In this document: positions 1 through 8,270 of the stretch, piece by piece | Position numbering within the stretch: position 1 is the first letter of the stretch | Layout: every line of letters begins with the position of its first letter | Assembly: GCA_964434535.1 (NCBI GenBank) | Contig: CAYSWA010000019.1 | Span: 1 to 48,424, forward strand | Length of the DNA: 48,424 bases | Direction of reading: 5' to 3' | Source: SM23-32 sp964434535 | Lineage (GTDB): Bacteria; Planctomycetota; Brocadiia; SM23-32 | Translations under genes and position numbers: made by a program | The notes under the pieces: model-generated | Database searches by the model: none | What the model was told of the DNA's origin: nothing | Seen by the model: only the letters and a program-made list of their open reading frames with translations

Positions 1-44
1 AATGATCGGAAACTCCCGACCCCACTTTCAGCATCCTGCATTCA
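1..44. repeat. Word-like intergenic repeat abutting the VOC gene
   Basis: The first bases hold low-complexity words (CATTCATCATTCTGCATTC, 40-58) that run into the last codons and stop codon of the leftward VOC gene. Similar CATCCTTC words occur near 33801-33818. I take it as a fragment of the dispersed intergenic repeats seen elsewhere in the window. No gene is visible before position 45. Confidence 0.4.
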
Positions 45-458
45 TCATTCTGCATTCGCCCTCGGGTCGTCCTGCCAGCCCTCCATCAGCTCGACGCGGT
101 TGCTCTCGGGGTCGTTGAAGAAGCAGACCTTCAGCCCCGGCACCTGGTGGCCGCAGTCGATGACGCCCTCGGTCGGCACGCCGGCCGCCTCCAGCTGCGC
201 CGCCTTCGCCTCGATGTCGGGCACGTCGAAGCAGAGGTGCTTGAAGCCGACCGGCTGCTCCCCGCCCCGCGCCTCGGGGCCGGCGTCGGACTGAAACAGC
301 TCCATGCAGGTGTCGCCGAGCCGCAGCATGACGAACTCGCCCGGCTCGCCCTCATTGAAGACGCGGGCCCGTCGGAAGCCGAAGTGCCGCGTGTAGAACG
401 CCTCCTGGGCGTCTTTGTCCCGGCAGTTCATCGCGATGTGCTGCACTGCTCTGGCCAT
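45..458 (-). CDS. VOC-family (glyoxalase/bleomycin-resistance fold) protein
   Basis: A 137-residue protein with the vicinal oxygen chelate fold. The N-terminal half starts with an H-I-A-M-N-C strand (His7) and an AFYTRHFGF helix. The C-terminal half has KHLCFDVPD and ends with CFFNDPESNRVELME, whose Glu is the usual metal-ligand position. Length and the paired beta-alpha-beta-beta-beta modules fit lactoylglutathione lyase-like dioxygenases and isomerases; the substrate cannot be told. AAGGAGG lies 7 nt before the ATG. It is the third gene of a leftward run behind a GH31 glycosidase and a TIM-barrel protein (25 nt gap), so a role in sugar or aldehyde metabolism is plausible but inferred. The final residues and stop fall inside a repeat-like sequence. 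Confidence 0.85.
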   Translation of the reverse strand: MARAVQHIAMNCRDKDAQEAFYTRHFGFRRARVFNEGEPGEFVMLRLGDTCMELFQSDAGPEARGGEQPVGFKHLCFDVPDIEAKAAQLEAAGVPTEGVIDCGHQVPGLKVCFFNDPESNRVELMEGWQDDPRANAE

Positions 459-483
459 GCTTCATCCTCCTTGCTTTCTGTGG

Positions 484-2076
484 TCAATCCGTGCGCCGGA
501 GGGCGAGCAGGCATCGGGGCGGGAGCGTCAGATCCGCCCGCTTGCCCGCTGCCACCTCGGCCGGCGCGTCGGCGGGGATGGTCAGCGTCGGCTCGAAACC
601 GCCCCACCCTTCCAGGCTCAGCCGGCAGGTGGCCGGCTCGTTGCGGAAGCTCTCCAGCACGGCCACGTCCTCGCCGAACAGGTGGAGCGAGACGTCGAGC
701 GGCCCCTCGAACCGCCCGATGCCCTCCATGGCGCGGTTGCGCATCTCGTCCCACTCGCCGGCGGGCAGGGCCTCCAGCTCCGGCCAGCGGTCACGCTCGG
801 CCTTGTCGGGCAGGAGGACGGCGCGGCGGGCCAGCTCGTCCAGCGCCAGCCGGTTCCCCTCGGCCCATGGCCGCGCGGTGCGCAGGAAGGCGGGGGTGGC
901 GACGATCGGCCGCTGGCTGACCAGCGCGGTCTCGACGGCGTCCCACCAGGTCGGGTCGTGGAAGACGTGGTAGCCGAAGAGGAAGCCCGGGGCGTCGGCG
1001 TCGAACTCATGGGCGGCCGTCATGGGCAGGCCGGCCATGCCGAGCACGCCGTGCAGCTCCATGTCGGGGCCGGGCGGGCTGTTGGGCGGCTTCCATCCGA
1101 GCAGGCCGCGCGGCTCCTTGCCGTGGATCAGGCGGGCCAGGGCGAAGTGCTCGGGCATCTCGGCCACCAGCGCCGCCATGTCGTGTGGGCCCCGCCCGCG
1201 GTCGTAGCCGGCCCCTTCGTAGCAGGCGCCGAAGTTGAACAGGAACGCCTCCGGCGCGCCCCCGAGCACGGTCTGGCGCCCCTGCTCGACGTAGTGGAGC
1301 GGGCCGGTGTCGATCGTGTCGTACCACCCTCCGCCGCACTTCCCGGCGCCGATCCCGAGCAGCCAGCGCATCAGCCAGTAGGCGCGGTACTGGGCCTGTC
1401 CCGGGAACCGGGCCTCCTCGTCGGGCTCGTCGAGGCCGCGGGTCTCGGTGCCGGCCCAGGTCATGGGGAACAGGGCCGACTCGGCCTCCACGTCGTAGCC
1501 GCGCTCCTGGTACATTTCGTGCCAGGCGGGGTATTTGATGATGAACTGCACGTCGGGGTTGGCCTGGCGGCCGGCCTCGATCACGTCGCGCCGGGCCACC
1601 TCCAGCATCAGCTCACGCTTGTAGTCGGCCCAGCGGCGGGCGCCCCGGGCGGCGCGGCATTCCTCGCAGGTGCAGTCACAGCAGAAGAAATCATCGATCA
1701 TGACCACGTCGAAGACCTCCGCCGCGTGGCGGGACATCTCGTTCATCACGCGGCGCGTCTCGGCGTTGGTGAAGCAGCAGAACGCGTGCCAGCCGGTGCT
1801 CGTCTTGCCGAAGCCGGCCGGCGTGATGCAGCCGCGCGGGTCGATGCCGGCGGCGGCGAAGCGGTCCCTTGCGCGGGCGAGCAGCTCCTTCGGGGCCCAG
1901 TCGTCATTGCGGAACGACTCGAAGTAGGCCCGCGTGATGCCCCGCGCCTTGCACCATTCGATCGCCCGGTCCACGCCCTCGTCCTCGGCGAGGTACGTCG
2001 GCACCTGCCGGGCGGTGAACAGCGTCGAGAAGCGGAGCACGTCGGCGTTCCGTCCGGCCAGTTCCCACAGGTCCAT
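484..2076 (-). CDS. Putative TIM-barrel glycoside hydrolase-like protein
   Basis: A 530-residue protein not assigned to a named family. The N-terminal ~350 residues read as a (beta/alpha)8 barrel of the putative glycosyl hydrolase type: RAYFESFRNDDW, VVMIDDFFCCDCTCEECR, IIKYPAWHEMY and an FPMTWAGTE strand, with acidic residues at strand ends. The Cys-rich stretch after MIDDFF (five Cys, including CDCTCEEC) resembles the C-rich loop of barrel proteins that carry an F-D-D-F plus CxxC signature. The C-terminal ~100 residues look like a beta-sandwich. There is no signal peptide, so it probably acts on imported oligosaccharides. It follows the GH31 gene by 21 nt, with AGGGGGG before its ATG. Catalytic activity is unproven. 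Confidence 0.7.
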   Translation of the reverse strand: MDLWELAGRNADVLRFSTLFTARQVPTYLAEDEGVDRAIEWCKARGITRAYFESFRNDDWAPKELLARARDRFAAAGIDPRGCITPAGFGKTSTGWHAFCCFTNAETRRVMNEMSRHAAEVFDVVMIDDFFCCDCTCEECRAARGARRWADYKRELMLEVARRDVIEAGRQANPDVQFIIKYPAWHEMYQERGYDVEAESALFPMTWAGTETRGLDEPDEEARFPGQAQYRAYWLMRWLLGIGAGKCGGGWYDTIDTGPLHYVEQGRQTVLGGAPEAFLFNFGACYEGAGYDRGRGPHDMAALVAEMPEHFALARLIHGKEPRGLLGWKPPNSPPGPDMELHGVLGMAGLPMTAAHEFDADAPGFLFGYHVFHDPTWWDAVETALVSQRPIVATPAFLRTARPWAEGNRLALDELARRAVLLPDKAERDRWPELEALPAGEWDEMRNRAMEGIGRFEGPLDVSLHLFGEDVAVLESFRNEPATCRLSLEGWGGFEPTLTIPADAPAEVAAGKRADLTLPPRCLLALRRTD

Positions 2077-2097
2077 CGGGTTGCCCCCCTTGTGCGG

Positions 2098-4455
2098 TCA
2101 TTGCCGGAGCAGCGTCACTTCGGCGCCCTGGCGGGCGTCGAAGCGCACCTCGGTGCCCCGGCGTGTCACCTTCCATTCGGCCTCGGCCCACTGGCAGCGG
2201 ACGTCCTCGGCGCGCACGCGCAGGAAGCGGGCGCGCACCCGCATCGGGACGGCCTTCACGCTGAGGCCGACCTCCTCGTCGGTCGACGTCCCGCTCAGGC
2301 GCACGCGCACGTTCTCGTCCTTGTAGGTGATCGCGCGCGCGCGGGTGCCGGGGTAGAGATCGACGTCGATGCGGCTGGCCGGGCCGCCCTTGAGGTGCCG
2401 GGGCCGGCCGGCCAGGCGGGGGATGACCGCCCCCTCGCGCACCAGCACGGGGATGCGGCTCAAGGGGGCCGAGAGCTCCGCGAAGCCCGGCCCGGCGTGC
2501 GTGGTGGTCGGGCGGTCAAGCTCGCTCCAGACGCCGTCGGGCAGATAGACGGTGCGCGAGCGGTCGCCCTCGACCAGCACGGGCGCCACCAGCAGGTCGC
2601 CCCCGAGCATGTACTGGTCGTCGAGCGTGTGGACGTTCGGCTCGCCGGGGAACTCCAGCGCCATGTGGCGCATCATGGGCAGCCCGGTGCGGCAGCTCTC
2701 CTCGGCGGCGGCCAGCAGGTAGGGCACCAGGCTGTAGCGCAGGCGGCAGTAGCGCGCGACGATGCGCTCGGCCTCGGGGCCGTACTCCCAGGGCTCGCGC
2801 GGGGTGGTGCCGTGGAAGCGCGACAGCGGCGAGAGCAGCCCCCATTGCGCCCAGCGGGTGTAGAGCTCGGCGGAGGGCTTGGGGCCGGTGAAGCCGCCGA
2901 TGTCGTGGCTCCAGAAGGAGAAGCCGGTCAGCCCGGCCGAGAGCCCCCCGCGCAGGCAGCACTTCATGGCGCTCCACTTCACCTGCGTGTCGCCGGCCCA
3001 GGTGCCGGGGTAGCGCTGGCTGCCGATGTAGCCCGAGCGCCCCCAGATGAGGTGGCGGCCGGCCTCCTCCTCGGTCGCCTCGTAGACGGCCTGGTTGTAG
3101 AGCAGCAGGTAGAGGTTGTGCATATCGGCGCCGCTCTTGCCGTTGTGGAAGACGCAGTCGGCCGGCACCCTCTCGCCGTAGTCGGGCTTGAAGACGGCCG
3201 CCCCGTCGCGCAGCAGGGCCTTCAGGTGGTCCTTCCACCATTCCCTCGCGGCGGGGTTGGTGAAATCGACCATGCCGACCGGTTGGCCCATCTCGTTGCG
3301 GGCGGGCCGGCCGCCGCCGTCCTTGACCAGGTAGCCGTTCGCCGCCGCCTCCTTGTAGATCCTCGTCCCTTCCGGCAGGTACGGGTTGATCCAGAGGCAG
3401 ACGCTGACGCCGTCCTCGGCGAACCGGCGGAACATCTCCTCGCGGTTCGGGAAGCCCTCCTCGTTCCAGTCAAAGTCGCAGGCGTCGACGCCGATCACCG
3501 GGTAGTAGTGCGTCTTCATCCACATGGGGTCGATGTGGACGACGTCGCAGGGGATGCGCCGCTCGCGCATGCCGGCCACGGCGTGCTCGGTCTCCTGGCG
3601 GGAGCGGTACTGGCAGCGGCTCAGCCAGACGCCGAAGGCCCACTTCGGCGGCATCAGCGGGCGGCCGGTCAGGTCGGTGTACTTCTGGATCAGCGCCTTC
3701 ACGCTCGGGGCGGCGAACAGGAACAGGTCGACCTTGTCGTCCTCGGTCAGCAGCGAGCCGCTGATGTAGGAGACCGAGCCGACCTCCCAGAAGCTGCGCA
3801 GGGTGGAGTGGAGCATCATGCCCCATCCGCGCGTGCTGAACAGCACGGGCACGCCCTTGTAGGCCAGGTCGGTGGTGTTGAGCCCGCAGGTGTCGGCGGT
3901 CCAGATAGTGGTGCGGGTGCCGGTCTTTTCCACCTTGTTGAACTTCTCGCCGAGGCCGAAGAGGCGCTCGTCGTTCTCGATGCGCCAGCTCAGGAAGGGG
4001 TGCTCGCCTTGCGGCGAGGCGCGCAGCCCCAGCGGCGGGGCCACCATCTGGTCCTGGGTCTCGACGCGCCAGAAGACGTGCCCGTCCGTGTCGAACAGGT
4101 AGGCGGCGAAGGGCTCGCGCTCGACGCGGAAGCGGTGCTTGCCGGCGGCGAAGGTGAAGGCGTCCTCGGTCTCGCGGTAGCGGGCCTGCTGCGGGGGCAG
4201 TTCCTCGACGGCGATCATCGGGCTGGTCTCCTCGAAGCGCGCGCGTCCGGACCAGACCTTCAGGCGCAGCGTGCCGTCGGCGACGGCCTCCACCGAGAGC
4301 GAAGCGTGCCGCCCGGAAGCGAGCCTCAGCTCGACCCTCATCACGCCGTCGGCGAACCCGCCGCCGGTGGCGCTCACCACGCGGTCGTAGCGGCAATCGG
4401 CACGGTCGAAGATGCGCCGGTCGTCGGTCAGCAGCCTGTCGGGACTCTTCGGCAT
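2098..4455 (-). CDS. Glycoside hydrolase family 31 (alpha-xylosidase/alpha-glucosidase)
   Basis: A 785-residue GH31 enzyme of the YicI alpha-xylosidase type. The order is an N-terminal beta-sandwich (about 1-240), a (beta/alpha)8 barrel (about 250-590) and C-terminal beta domains. The nucleophile is Asp425 in FKPDYGERVP and the acid/base is Asp489 in WAGDTQVKW, both at the canonical spots; WLSRCQYRS and HIDPMWMK also match. No signal peptide is seen, suggesting cytoplasmic hydrolysis of imported alpha-xylosides or alpha-glucosides. The ATG at 4455 is preferred over an upstream ATG because AAGGA sits 7 nt before it and the promoter at 4490-4518 lies upstream. It heads the leftward GH31, barrel protein, VOC operon. 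Confidence 0.93.
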   Translation of the reverse strand: MPKSPDRLLTDDRRIFDRADCRYDRVVSATGGGFADGVMRVELRLASGRHASLSVEAVADGTLRLKVWSGRARFEETSPMIAVEELPPQQARYRETEDAFTFAAGKHRFRVEREPFAAYLFDTDGHVFWRVETQDQMVAPPLGLRASPQGEHPFLSWRIENDERLFGLGEKFNKVEKTGTRTTIWTADTCGLNTTDLAYKGVPVLFSTRGWGMMLHSTLRSFWEVGSVSYISGSLLTEDDKVDLFLFAAPSVKALIQKYTDLTGRPLMPPKWAFGVWLSRCQYRSRQETEHAVAGMRERRIPCDVVHIDPMWMKTHYYPVIGVDACDFDWNEEGFPNREEMFRRFAEDGVSVCLWINPYLPEGTRIYKEAAANGYLVKDGGGRPARNEMGQPVGMVDFTNPAAREWWKDHLKALLRDGAAVFKPDYGERVPADCVFHNGKSGADMHNLYLLLYNQAVYEATEEEAGRHLIWGRSGYIGSQRYPGTWAGDTQVKWSAMKCCLRGGLSAGLTGFSFWSHDIGGFTGPKPSAELYTRWAQWGLLSPLSRFHGTTPREPWEYGPEAERIVARYCRLRYSLVPYLLAAAEESCRTGLPMMRHMALEFPGEPNVHTLDDQYMLGGDLLVAPVLVEGDRSRTVYLPDGVWSELDRPTTTHAGPGFAELSAPLSRIPVLVREGAVIPRLAGRPRHLKGGPASRIDVDLYPGTRARAITYKDENVRVRLSGTSTDEEVGLSVKAVPMRVRARFLRVRAEDVRCQWAEAEWKVTRRGTEVRFDARQGAEVTLLRQ

Positions 4456-4489
4456 CGGGGTTCCTTCCAGCGAGTGTGGCGGACCGCGC

Positions 4490-4518
4490 ATTGTGGCCGA
4501 AGCGGGCGGCCTTGGCAA
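4490..4518 (-). promoter_or_regulatory. Sigma-70-like promoter for the GH31 operon
   Basis: Reading leftward: TTGCCA (4518-4513), 17 nt spacer, CACAAT (4495-4490), placed 34 nt before the GH31 start codon. The same -10 hexamer recurs at the priA promoter. Confidence 0.55.
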
Positions 4519-4553
4519 GGGCAACGCGGAATCGCGCTTCATGGGCCGCGCCG

Positions 4554-4582
4554 TTGCCTGAATGGAACGGGTGCTGTAACGT
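4554..4582 (+). promoter_or_regulatory. Possible promoter for the Gfo/Idh/MocA gene
   Basis: TTGCCT (4554-4559), 17 nt spacer, TAACGT (4577-4582). The -10 is weak. It would give a leader of about 90 nt that contains the hairpin at 4601-4618. Confidence 0.35.
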
Positions 4583-4600
4583 GGCGCCTGTGGCTCCACT

Positions 4601-4652
4601 GGCCAGGCGAACCTGGCCCGCCTTTGTCCGTGTTCTCCGTGCCTCCATGTTG
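4601..4652 (+). repeat. Hairpin plus repeat words upstream of the oxidoreductase gene
   Basis: A 7-bp perfect hairpin (GGCCAGG, 4-nt loop, CCTGGCC; 4601-4618) is followed by TTCTCCGTGCCTCCATG words. These resemble the CTCCGTGTCTGCGTGGTG copies near 24290 (same strand) and 44680 (opposite strand). Confidence 0.4.
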
Positions 4653-4678
4653 GGCATCGCTGTTAGGGGAGAATCGCC

Positions 4679-5839
4679 ATGGCAATCAGCCTCGGCCTGG
4701 TCGGTCTGGGCGAGTTCGGCTCGGCCTTCGCCGACCTGTTCAAGTGCCACCCGCTGGTCGGGCGCGTCGCGCTCTGCGACCTGGAGCCCGACCGCATCCG
4801 CCGCTTCGCCGAACGCGAGGACTGGCGGGACAAGTTCCGCCCCGAGGACGCCTACTCGTCGCTGGACGAGATCTGCCACGCCGACCTCGACGCCCTGGTC
4901 ATCATCACTCAGCCCTGGCTCCACGCGCCGCAGTGCGTGCAGGCCATGGAGGCCGGCAAGCACGTCTACAGCGCCGTGCCCGTCATCAGCCTCCCCGACG
5001 GGGACGAGATACTCGACTGGTGCGAGCGGCTGGTGGAGACGGTGCGCCGCACGGGGCGCCACTACATGCTCGGCGAGACCACCTACTACCGCCCCCAGGC
5101 CATGTACTGCCGCCGCCGGGCCGCCGCCGGCGACTTCGGCCGGTTCGTGCACAGCGAGGCCCAGTACTTCCACGACGTGGACGACCCCGCCTGCAACCTG
5201 CGCGAGGTGCAGCGCCACCGCCTCAGCGGCCGCGCCGGGCGCCAGTGGGCCGAGCGCGCCCGCCGCGCCGGCGCCGCCCGCGGCGGACCCATGCACTACC
5301 CCACCCACTCGGTGAGCGGGCCGGTCTGCGTCACCGGCGCCCACATGACCCGCGTGGTGGCCTGGGGCCAGCGCGATGAGACGGGCGACGAGTTCTTCAA
5401 CGGCGGGTTCACCAACGAGGTCGCGCTCTTCCGGATGAGCGACGGCGCCACGGCCCGCATCGCCGAGTGCCGCCGCATCGGCCACACCGGCGAGGAGATG
5501 TTCCGCATCTTCGGCACCGATGGCTCCTTCCGCGAGGACCACTGGGTCAGCAAGGAGCGCTGGACGAAGCTGACCGTCGAGCAGATGCGCGACCCCCTGC
5601 CCGAGCAGGTGCTGGAGCCCCTGCGCCGGGCCGGGCTCGAATCGGCCGCCTACGGCGGGCACGGCGGCTCGCACCCCTACCTGGTGCACGAGTTCTGCAC
5701 GGCCGTCGCCGAGGACCGCGCTGCGGCGATCAACGTCTGTCAGGCGGTGCGCTACATGGCCCCCGGCGTGATGGCACACAAGTCGGCCGGGGCCGGCGGC
5801 GAGCCGATGGACGTGCCCGACTGGGGCGAGGCGCCCTGA
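4679..5839 (+). CDS. Gfo/Idh/MocA-family oxidoreductase
   Basis: A 386-residue protein with an N-terminal Rossmann fold (GLVGLGEFGSAF, residues 5-16) and a C-terminal alpha/beta substrate domain, as in NAD(P)-dependent sugar and inositol dehydrogenases. The usual E-K-P motif after 'GKHV' reads GKHVYSAVPV, so the conserved lysine is missing; members with 'SAVP' form a subgroup whose chemistry is uncertain to me. A candidate catalytic His lies in PMHYPTHS. GGGGAGA precedes the ATG. The dehydrogenase gene at 5869 starts 29 nt after the stop, so the two are probably cotranscribed and act in the same sugar or hydroxyacid pathway. Confidence 0.88.
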   Translation: MAISLGLVGLGEFGSAFADLFKCHPLVGRVALCDLEPDRIRRFAEREDWRDKFRPEDAYSSLDEICHADLDALVIITQPWLHAPQCVQAMEAGKHVYSAVPVISLPDGDEILDWCERLVETVRRTGRHYMLGETTYYRPQAMYCRRRAAAGDFGRFVHSEAQYFHDVDDPACNLREVQRHRLSGRAGRQWAERARRAGAARGGPMHYPTHSVSGPVCVTGAHMTRVVAWGQRDETGDEFFNGGFTNEVALFRMSDGATARIAECRRIGHTGEEMFRIFGTDGSFREDHWVSKERWTKLTVEQMRDPLPEQVLEPLRRAGLESAAYGGHGGSHPYLVHEFCTAVAEDRAAAINVCQAVRYMAPGVMAHKSAGAGGEPMDVPDWGEAP

Positions 5840-5868
5840 GCCCGCGAGCCCGACAAGAAGAGGCGGAC

Positions 5869-6852
5869 GTGGATAGAGGCAGGTACATCGACGTGCTGCT
5901 CGGCTTCGAGCCGGACGAGGCCGAGCTGGACGAGCTGCGCGAGGCCGCCCCCGGCGCCCGCCTGCGGCGCACGAGCGAGGCAGGGAAAGTGGGCGCCCTG
6001 ATCGGCGAGGCCGAGGCCTACGTGCCCGGCCCCTGGAACGCGCAGGTGCTGGCCGCCGGGCGGCGCCTGAGGTGGGTCCACTTCCCCTGGGCCGGCCTGG
6101 ACGGCCAGCTCTTCCCCGCCGCGCTCCAGAGCAACGTGACCATCACCAACTCGGCCGGCGTCTTCGCCGTGCCGATGGCGGAACACGCGATGGCGCTGAT
6201 GCTCGCCTTCGCGCGCGGGGTGCACATCTGCTGCCGGCGCACGCCGGAGGGCCTCTGGCACGCCGAGGGGGCGCGCAGCTCGCTCACCGACCAGATGTCC
6301 GAGCTCTGCGGGGCGACGCTCGGCATCCTCGGCTACGGCGGCATCGGGCGCGAGGTGGCCGGGCGCGCCCGCGCCTTCGGCATGCGGGTCCTCGCGCTCA
6401 GGCGTCGGCCCCGGGGCGATGAGGAGCCGCCCGACGAGGTGTGGGGGCCGGACCGGCTCGACGACCTGCTGCGCGAGAGCGACTACCTGATCGTCTGCTG
6501 CGCCCTGACCGACCAGACCCGCGGCATGGTCGGCGCGCGGGAGCTGGCGCTGATGAAGCCGACGGCGGTGCTGGTCAACGTGGCGCGGGGCGCCGTGGTG
6601 GACGAGGAGGCGCTGATCGACGCGCTGCGCGAAGGGCGCCCGGCCGGGGCCGGGCTCGACGTGACGGCCCAGGAGCCGCTGCCCCCCGAGAGTCCGCTGT
6701 GGCAGATGGAGAACGTGATCGTGACGCCGCACGTGGCCGGTTCGTCGCCGAGGACGTGGGGGCGGCAGTTCGCGCTGCTCAGGGAGAACCTGCGCCGCTA
6801 CGCGGCGGGCGAGGCGCTGCTGAACGTGGTGGACAAGCCGGCCGGCTACTGA
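5869..6852 (+). CDS. D-2-hydroxyacid dehydrogenase (NAD-dependent)
   Basis: A 327-residue protein of the D-isomer specific 2-hydroxyacid dehydrogenase family. The NAD-binding motif is GYGGIGREVAGRA. The catalytic triad is Arg in VNVARGAVVDEEAL, Glu in DVTAQEPLP and His in VTPHVAGSS. The reading frame is open far upstream, but the N-terminus of the fold begins at GTG 5869, preceded by AGAAGAGG at about 7 nt and just after the stop of the upstream gene. It probably reduces a 2-keto acid made from the sugar substrate of its neighbour; the substrate is not predictable. Confidence 0.9.
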   Translation: MDRGRYIDVLLGFEPDEAELDELREAAPGARLRRTSEAGKVGALIGEAEAYVPGPWNAQVLAAGRRLRWVHFPWAGLDGQLFPAALQSNVTITNSAGVFAVPMAEHAMALMLAFARGVHICCRRTPEGLWHAEGARSSLTDQMSELCGATLGILGYGGIGREVAGRARAFGMRVLALRRRPRGDEEPPDEVWGPDRLDDLLRESDYLIVCCALTDQTRGMVGARELALMKPTAVLVNVARGAVVDEEALIDALREGRPAGAGLDVTAQEPLPPESPLWQMENVIVTPHVAGSSPRTWGRQFALLRENLRRYAAGEALLNVVDKPAGY

Positions 6853-6873
6853 ACCGGCAAAGGGAGAGGTGGC

Positions 6874-6943
6874 TTCCGGGCCTGGACTCGAACCAGGAAT
6901 AGCAGGACCAAAACCTGCTGTGTTACCAATTACACCACCCGGA
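6874..6943 (-). tRNA. tRNA-Gln (anticodon TTG)
   Basis: On the minus strand a 70-nt cloverleaf: acceptor TCCGGGT/GCCCGGA (one G-U pair), a short D arm, anticodon stem GCAGG/CCTGC with loop TTTTGGT giving anticodon TTG, a 4-nt variable loop, and T arm CCTGG-TTCGAGT-CCAGG with discriminator A. CCA is not encoded. It lies 26 nt downstream of the leftward coiled-coil gene and may be processed from that transcript. Confidence 0.95.
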
Positions 6944-6969
6944 AGCGGGCGCGGGCGGCGCGGTCCGCC

Positions 6970-8046
6970 TCAGCCTTCTTGCACCGCCTGGGCGATCGGC
7001 TCGGCCGCGCGGTGGAACTGGTCCCAGCGCTCCTGCGAGACGAAGGAGTCGCCCCCCACGATATAGGCGTCCTCGCGGGCGATGGTAGCCAGGGACGTAT
7101 GGTCGTGGACCTGCCCCACCAGCACCACGCCTTTCTTGCGCGCCGTGCCGTCCGGGTTCATGCTGTAGACGACGAAGGCGTCGTTCTCCTGGACGTTGCG
7201 GTCGGCGCCGCCCTCGATCATGACGAAGTCGTGCTCGGAGTATACGGCGAGGACCTGGCCCGCGGCGGTGAGGACCTCGCGGGGGCCGGGGCCGGCGATC
7301 TCCGCCTCGTACATCTCGCGCCACTTCGCCGCCGTCTGCTGCAGCTCGGTGACCCCGGTGCGGTTGGCGGCCCGGACCTCCTGGAGCTCCTCGCGGCATC
7401 CGGTGGCGTCCTCGCGCTGCCGACCGTGACGCTGCGTCATGTCCGTGTAGTCGGCGTCGAGCTGGGCCAGGGCCTGGCGGTACTGCTCGGCGGCGTCGTT
7501 GAGCTGCTGGTTGAGCTGGCTCTCGGTCTCGACCAGCTCGTTCTTGGTCGCCTCCAGGCGCTGGCTCAGGTCCGTGTTGCGTCGGGTCAGGTCGGCCACC
7601 GTGTCGTTGAGGGCGACGTAGCTGTCCTCGTAGCCGGCCAGCAGCCCGCGGACGGTCTGGTAGGTGGTCTCGGCCTCCTGCTGAATGGGCGAGCCGGAGG
7701 CGTCCGAGTGCATGCCCTCCACGCTCTGCCAGCCGAGCAGCGGCCGTACGGCCTTCTCGTACTGGGCGGCCTGGTCGAGCTTGGAGGTCACCTCGGAGTA
7801 GCTCTCCTGCACGTAGCGGAAGCCGAGCTCGGACGGGCTCTGCGTGCTCAGCTCCCAGCCGGCCTCGCGGAACTTCTGGTGGACCGTCTGCTGGAAGGCG
7901 GCCTGGTTGGCGGCCACCCCCTGCCTGGCGAGGCGGTTCTGCTGATAGAAGTAGACGGCGCACCCCAGGAAGACCACGGCCAAGAGCACGAAGATGACCA
8001 GCGCCACCACCACTCCCGTACCGGAACTGCGTCTGACCGCTGCCAT
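6970..8046 (-). CDS. Bitopic membrane protein with long coiled coil, unknown function
   Basis: A 358-residue protein I cannot assign. Residues about 10-35 form one transmembrane helix (VVVALVIFVLLAVVFLG) after a short basic N-terminus, giving an N-in topology. Residues about 150-245 are a Gln/Glu-rich coiled coil (TKNELVETESQLNQQLND). The last ~120 residues read as beta-rich (LAVYSEHDFVMIEGG, KKGVVLVGQVHDH) and resemble barrel domains found at the end of coiled-coil envelope proteins. AGGAGA lies about 7 nt before the ATG at 8046. It is divergent from priA and upstream of tRNA-Gln. A periplasmic scaffold is one guess; no enzymatic motif is visible. Confidence 0.75.
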   Translation of the reverse strand: MAAVRRSSGTGVVVALVIFVLLAVVFLGCAVYFYQQNRLARQGVAANQAAFQQTVHQKFREAGWELSTQSPSELGFRYVQESYSEVTSKLDQAAQYEKAVRPLLGWQSVEGMHSDASGSPIQQEAETTYQTVRGLLAGYEDSYVALNDTVADLTRRNTDLSQRLEATKNELVETESQLNQQLNDAAEQYRQALAQLDADYTDMTQRHGRQREDATGCREELQEVRAANRTGVTELQQTAAKWREMYEAEIAGPGPREVLTAAGQVLAVYSEHDFVMIEGGADRNVQENDAFVVYSMNPDGTARKKGVVLVGQVHDHTSLATIAREDAYIVGGDSFVSQERWDQFHRAAEPIAQAVQEG

Positions 8047-8140
8047 GTCCAGTCTCCTGCAATGTGCGAAGGAGCAGCCCTCGCGCGCCGGTGCGCGGCA
8101 GGCGGGGCGGTCGCAACTCCCCTCGTCCGATTCCCTATAA

Positions 8141-8168
8141 AGGTAAAGGTCGCCGCACCCTTTGTCAA
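8141..8168 (-). promoter_or_regulatory. Possible promoter for the coiled-coil gene
   Basis: Leftward TTGACA (8168-8163), 16 nt spacer, TACCTT (8146-8141). The -35 is perfect and the -10 weak; the same -10 word appears at the P-type ATPase promoter candidate. It would leave a leader of about 90 nt. Confidence 0.4.
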
Positions 8169-8219
8169 CCGATTTGCCCGCGCCTTCCGCCTGCTCGCGG
8201 CCCCTGGCCCGACGCCCTG

Positions 8220-8248
8220 TTGACACCCCGCCCCGCCGTCCCCACAAT
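8220..8248 (+). promoter_or_regulatory. Sigma-70-like promoter for priA
   Basis: TTGACA (8220-8225), 17 nt spacer, CACAAT (8243-8248). It ends 22 nt before the chosen priA ATG. An ATG at 8247 overlaps the -10 and is therefore unlikely to be the start. Confidence 0.6.
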
Positions 8249-8270
8249 GGCCGGCGGTCGAGAGAAGCCC

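Noticed and set aside
415..5379. Very long open frame on the plus strand opposite GH31 and its neighbours
   Set aside because: It is antisense to genes with intact catalytic motifs, and its own translation is low-complexity with Arg/Ala/Gly bias, typical of GC-rich shadow frames. Other long open frames (for example 19126-21969 and 33386-38812) fail for the same reason.
8247..8249. Upstream ATG as priA start
   Set aside because: It overlaps the -10 hexamer of the best promoter, so it would not be in the mRNA. ATG 8271 fits the known PriA N-terminus.
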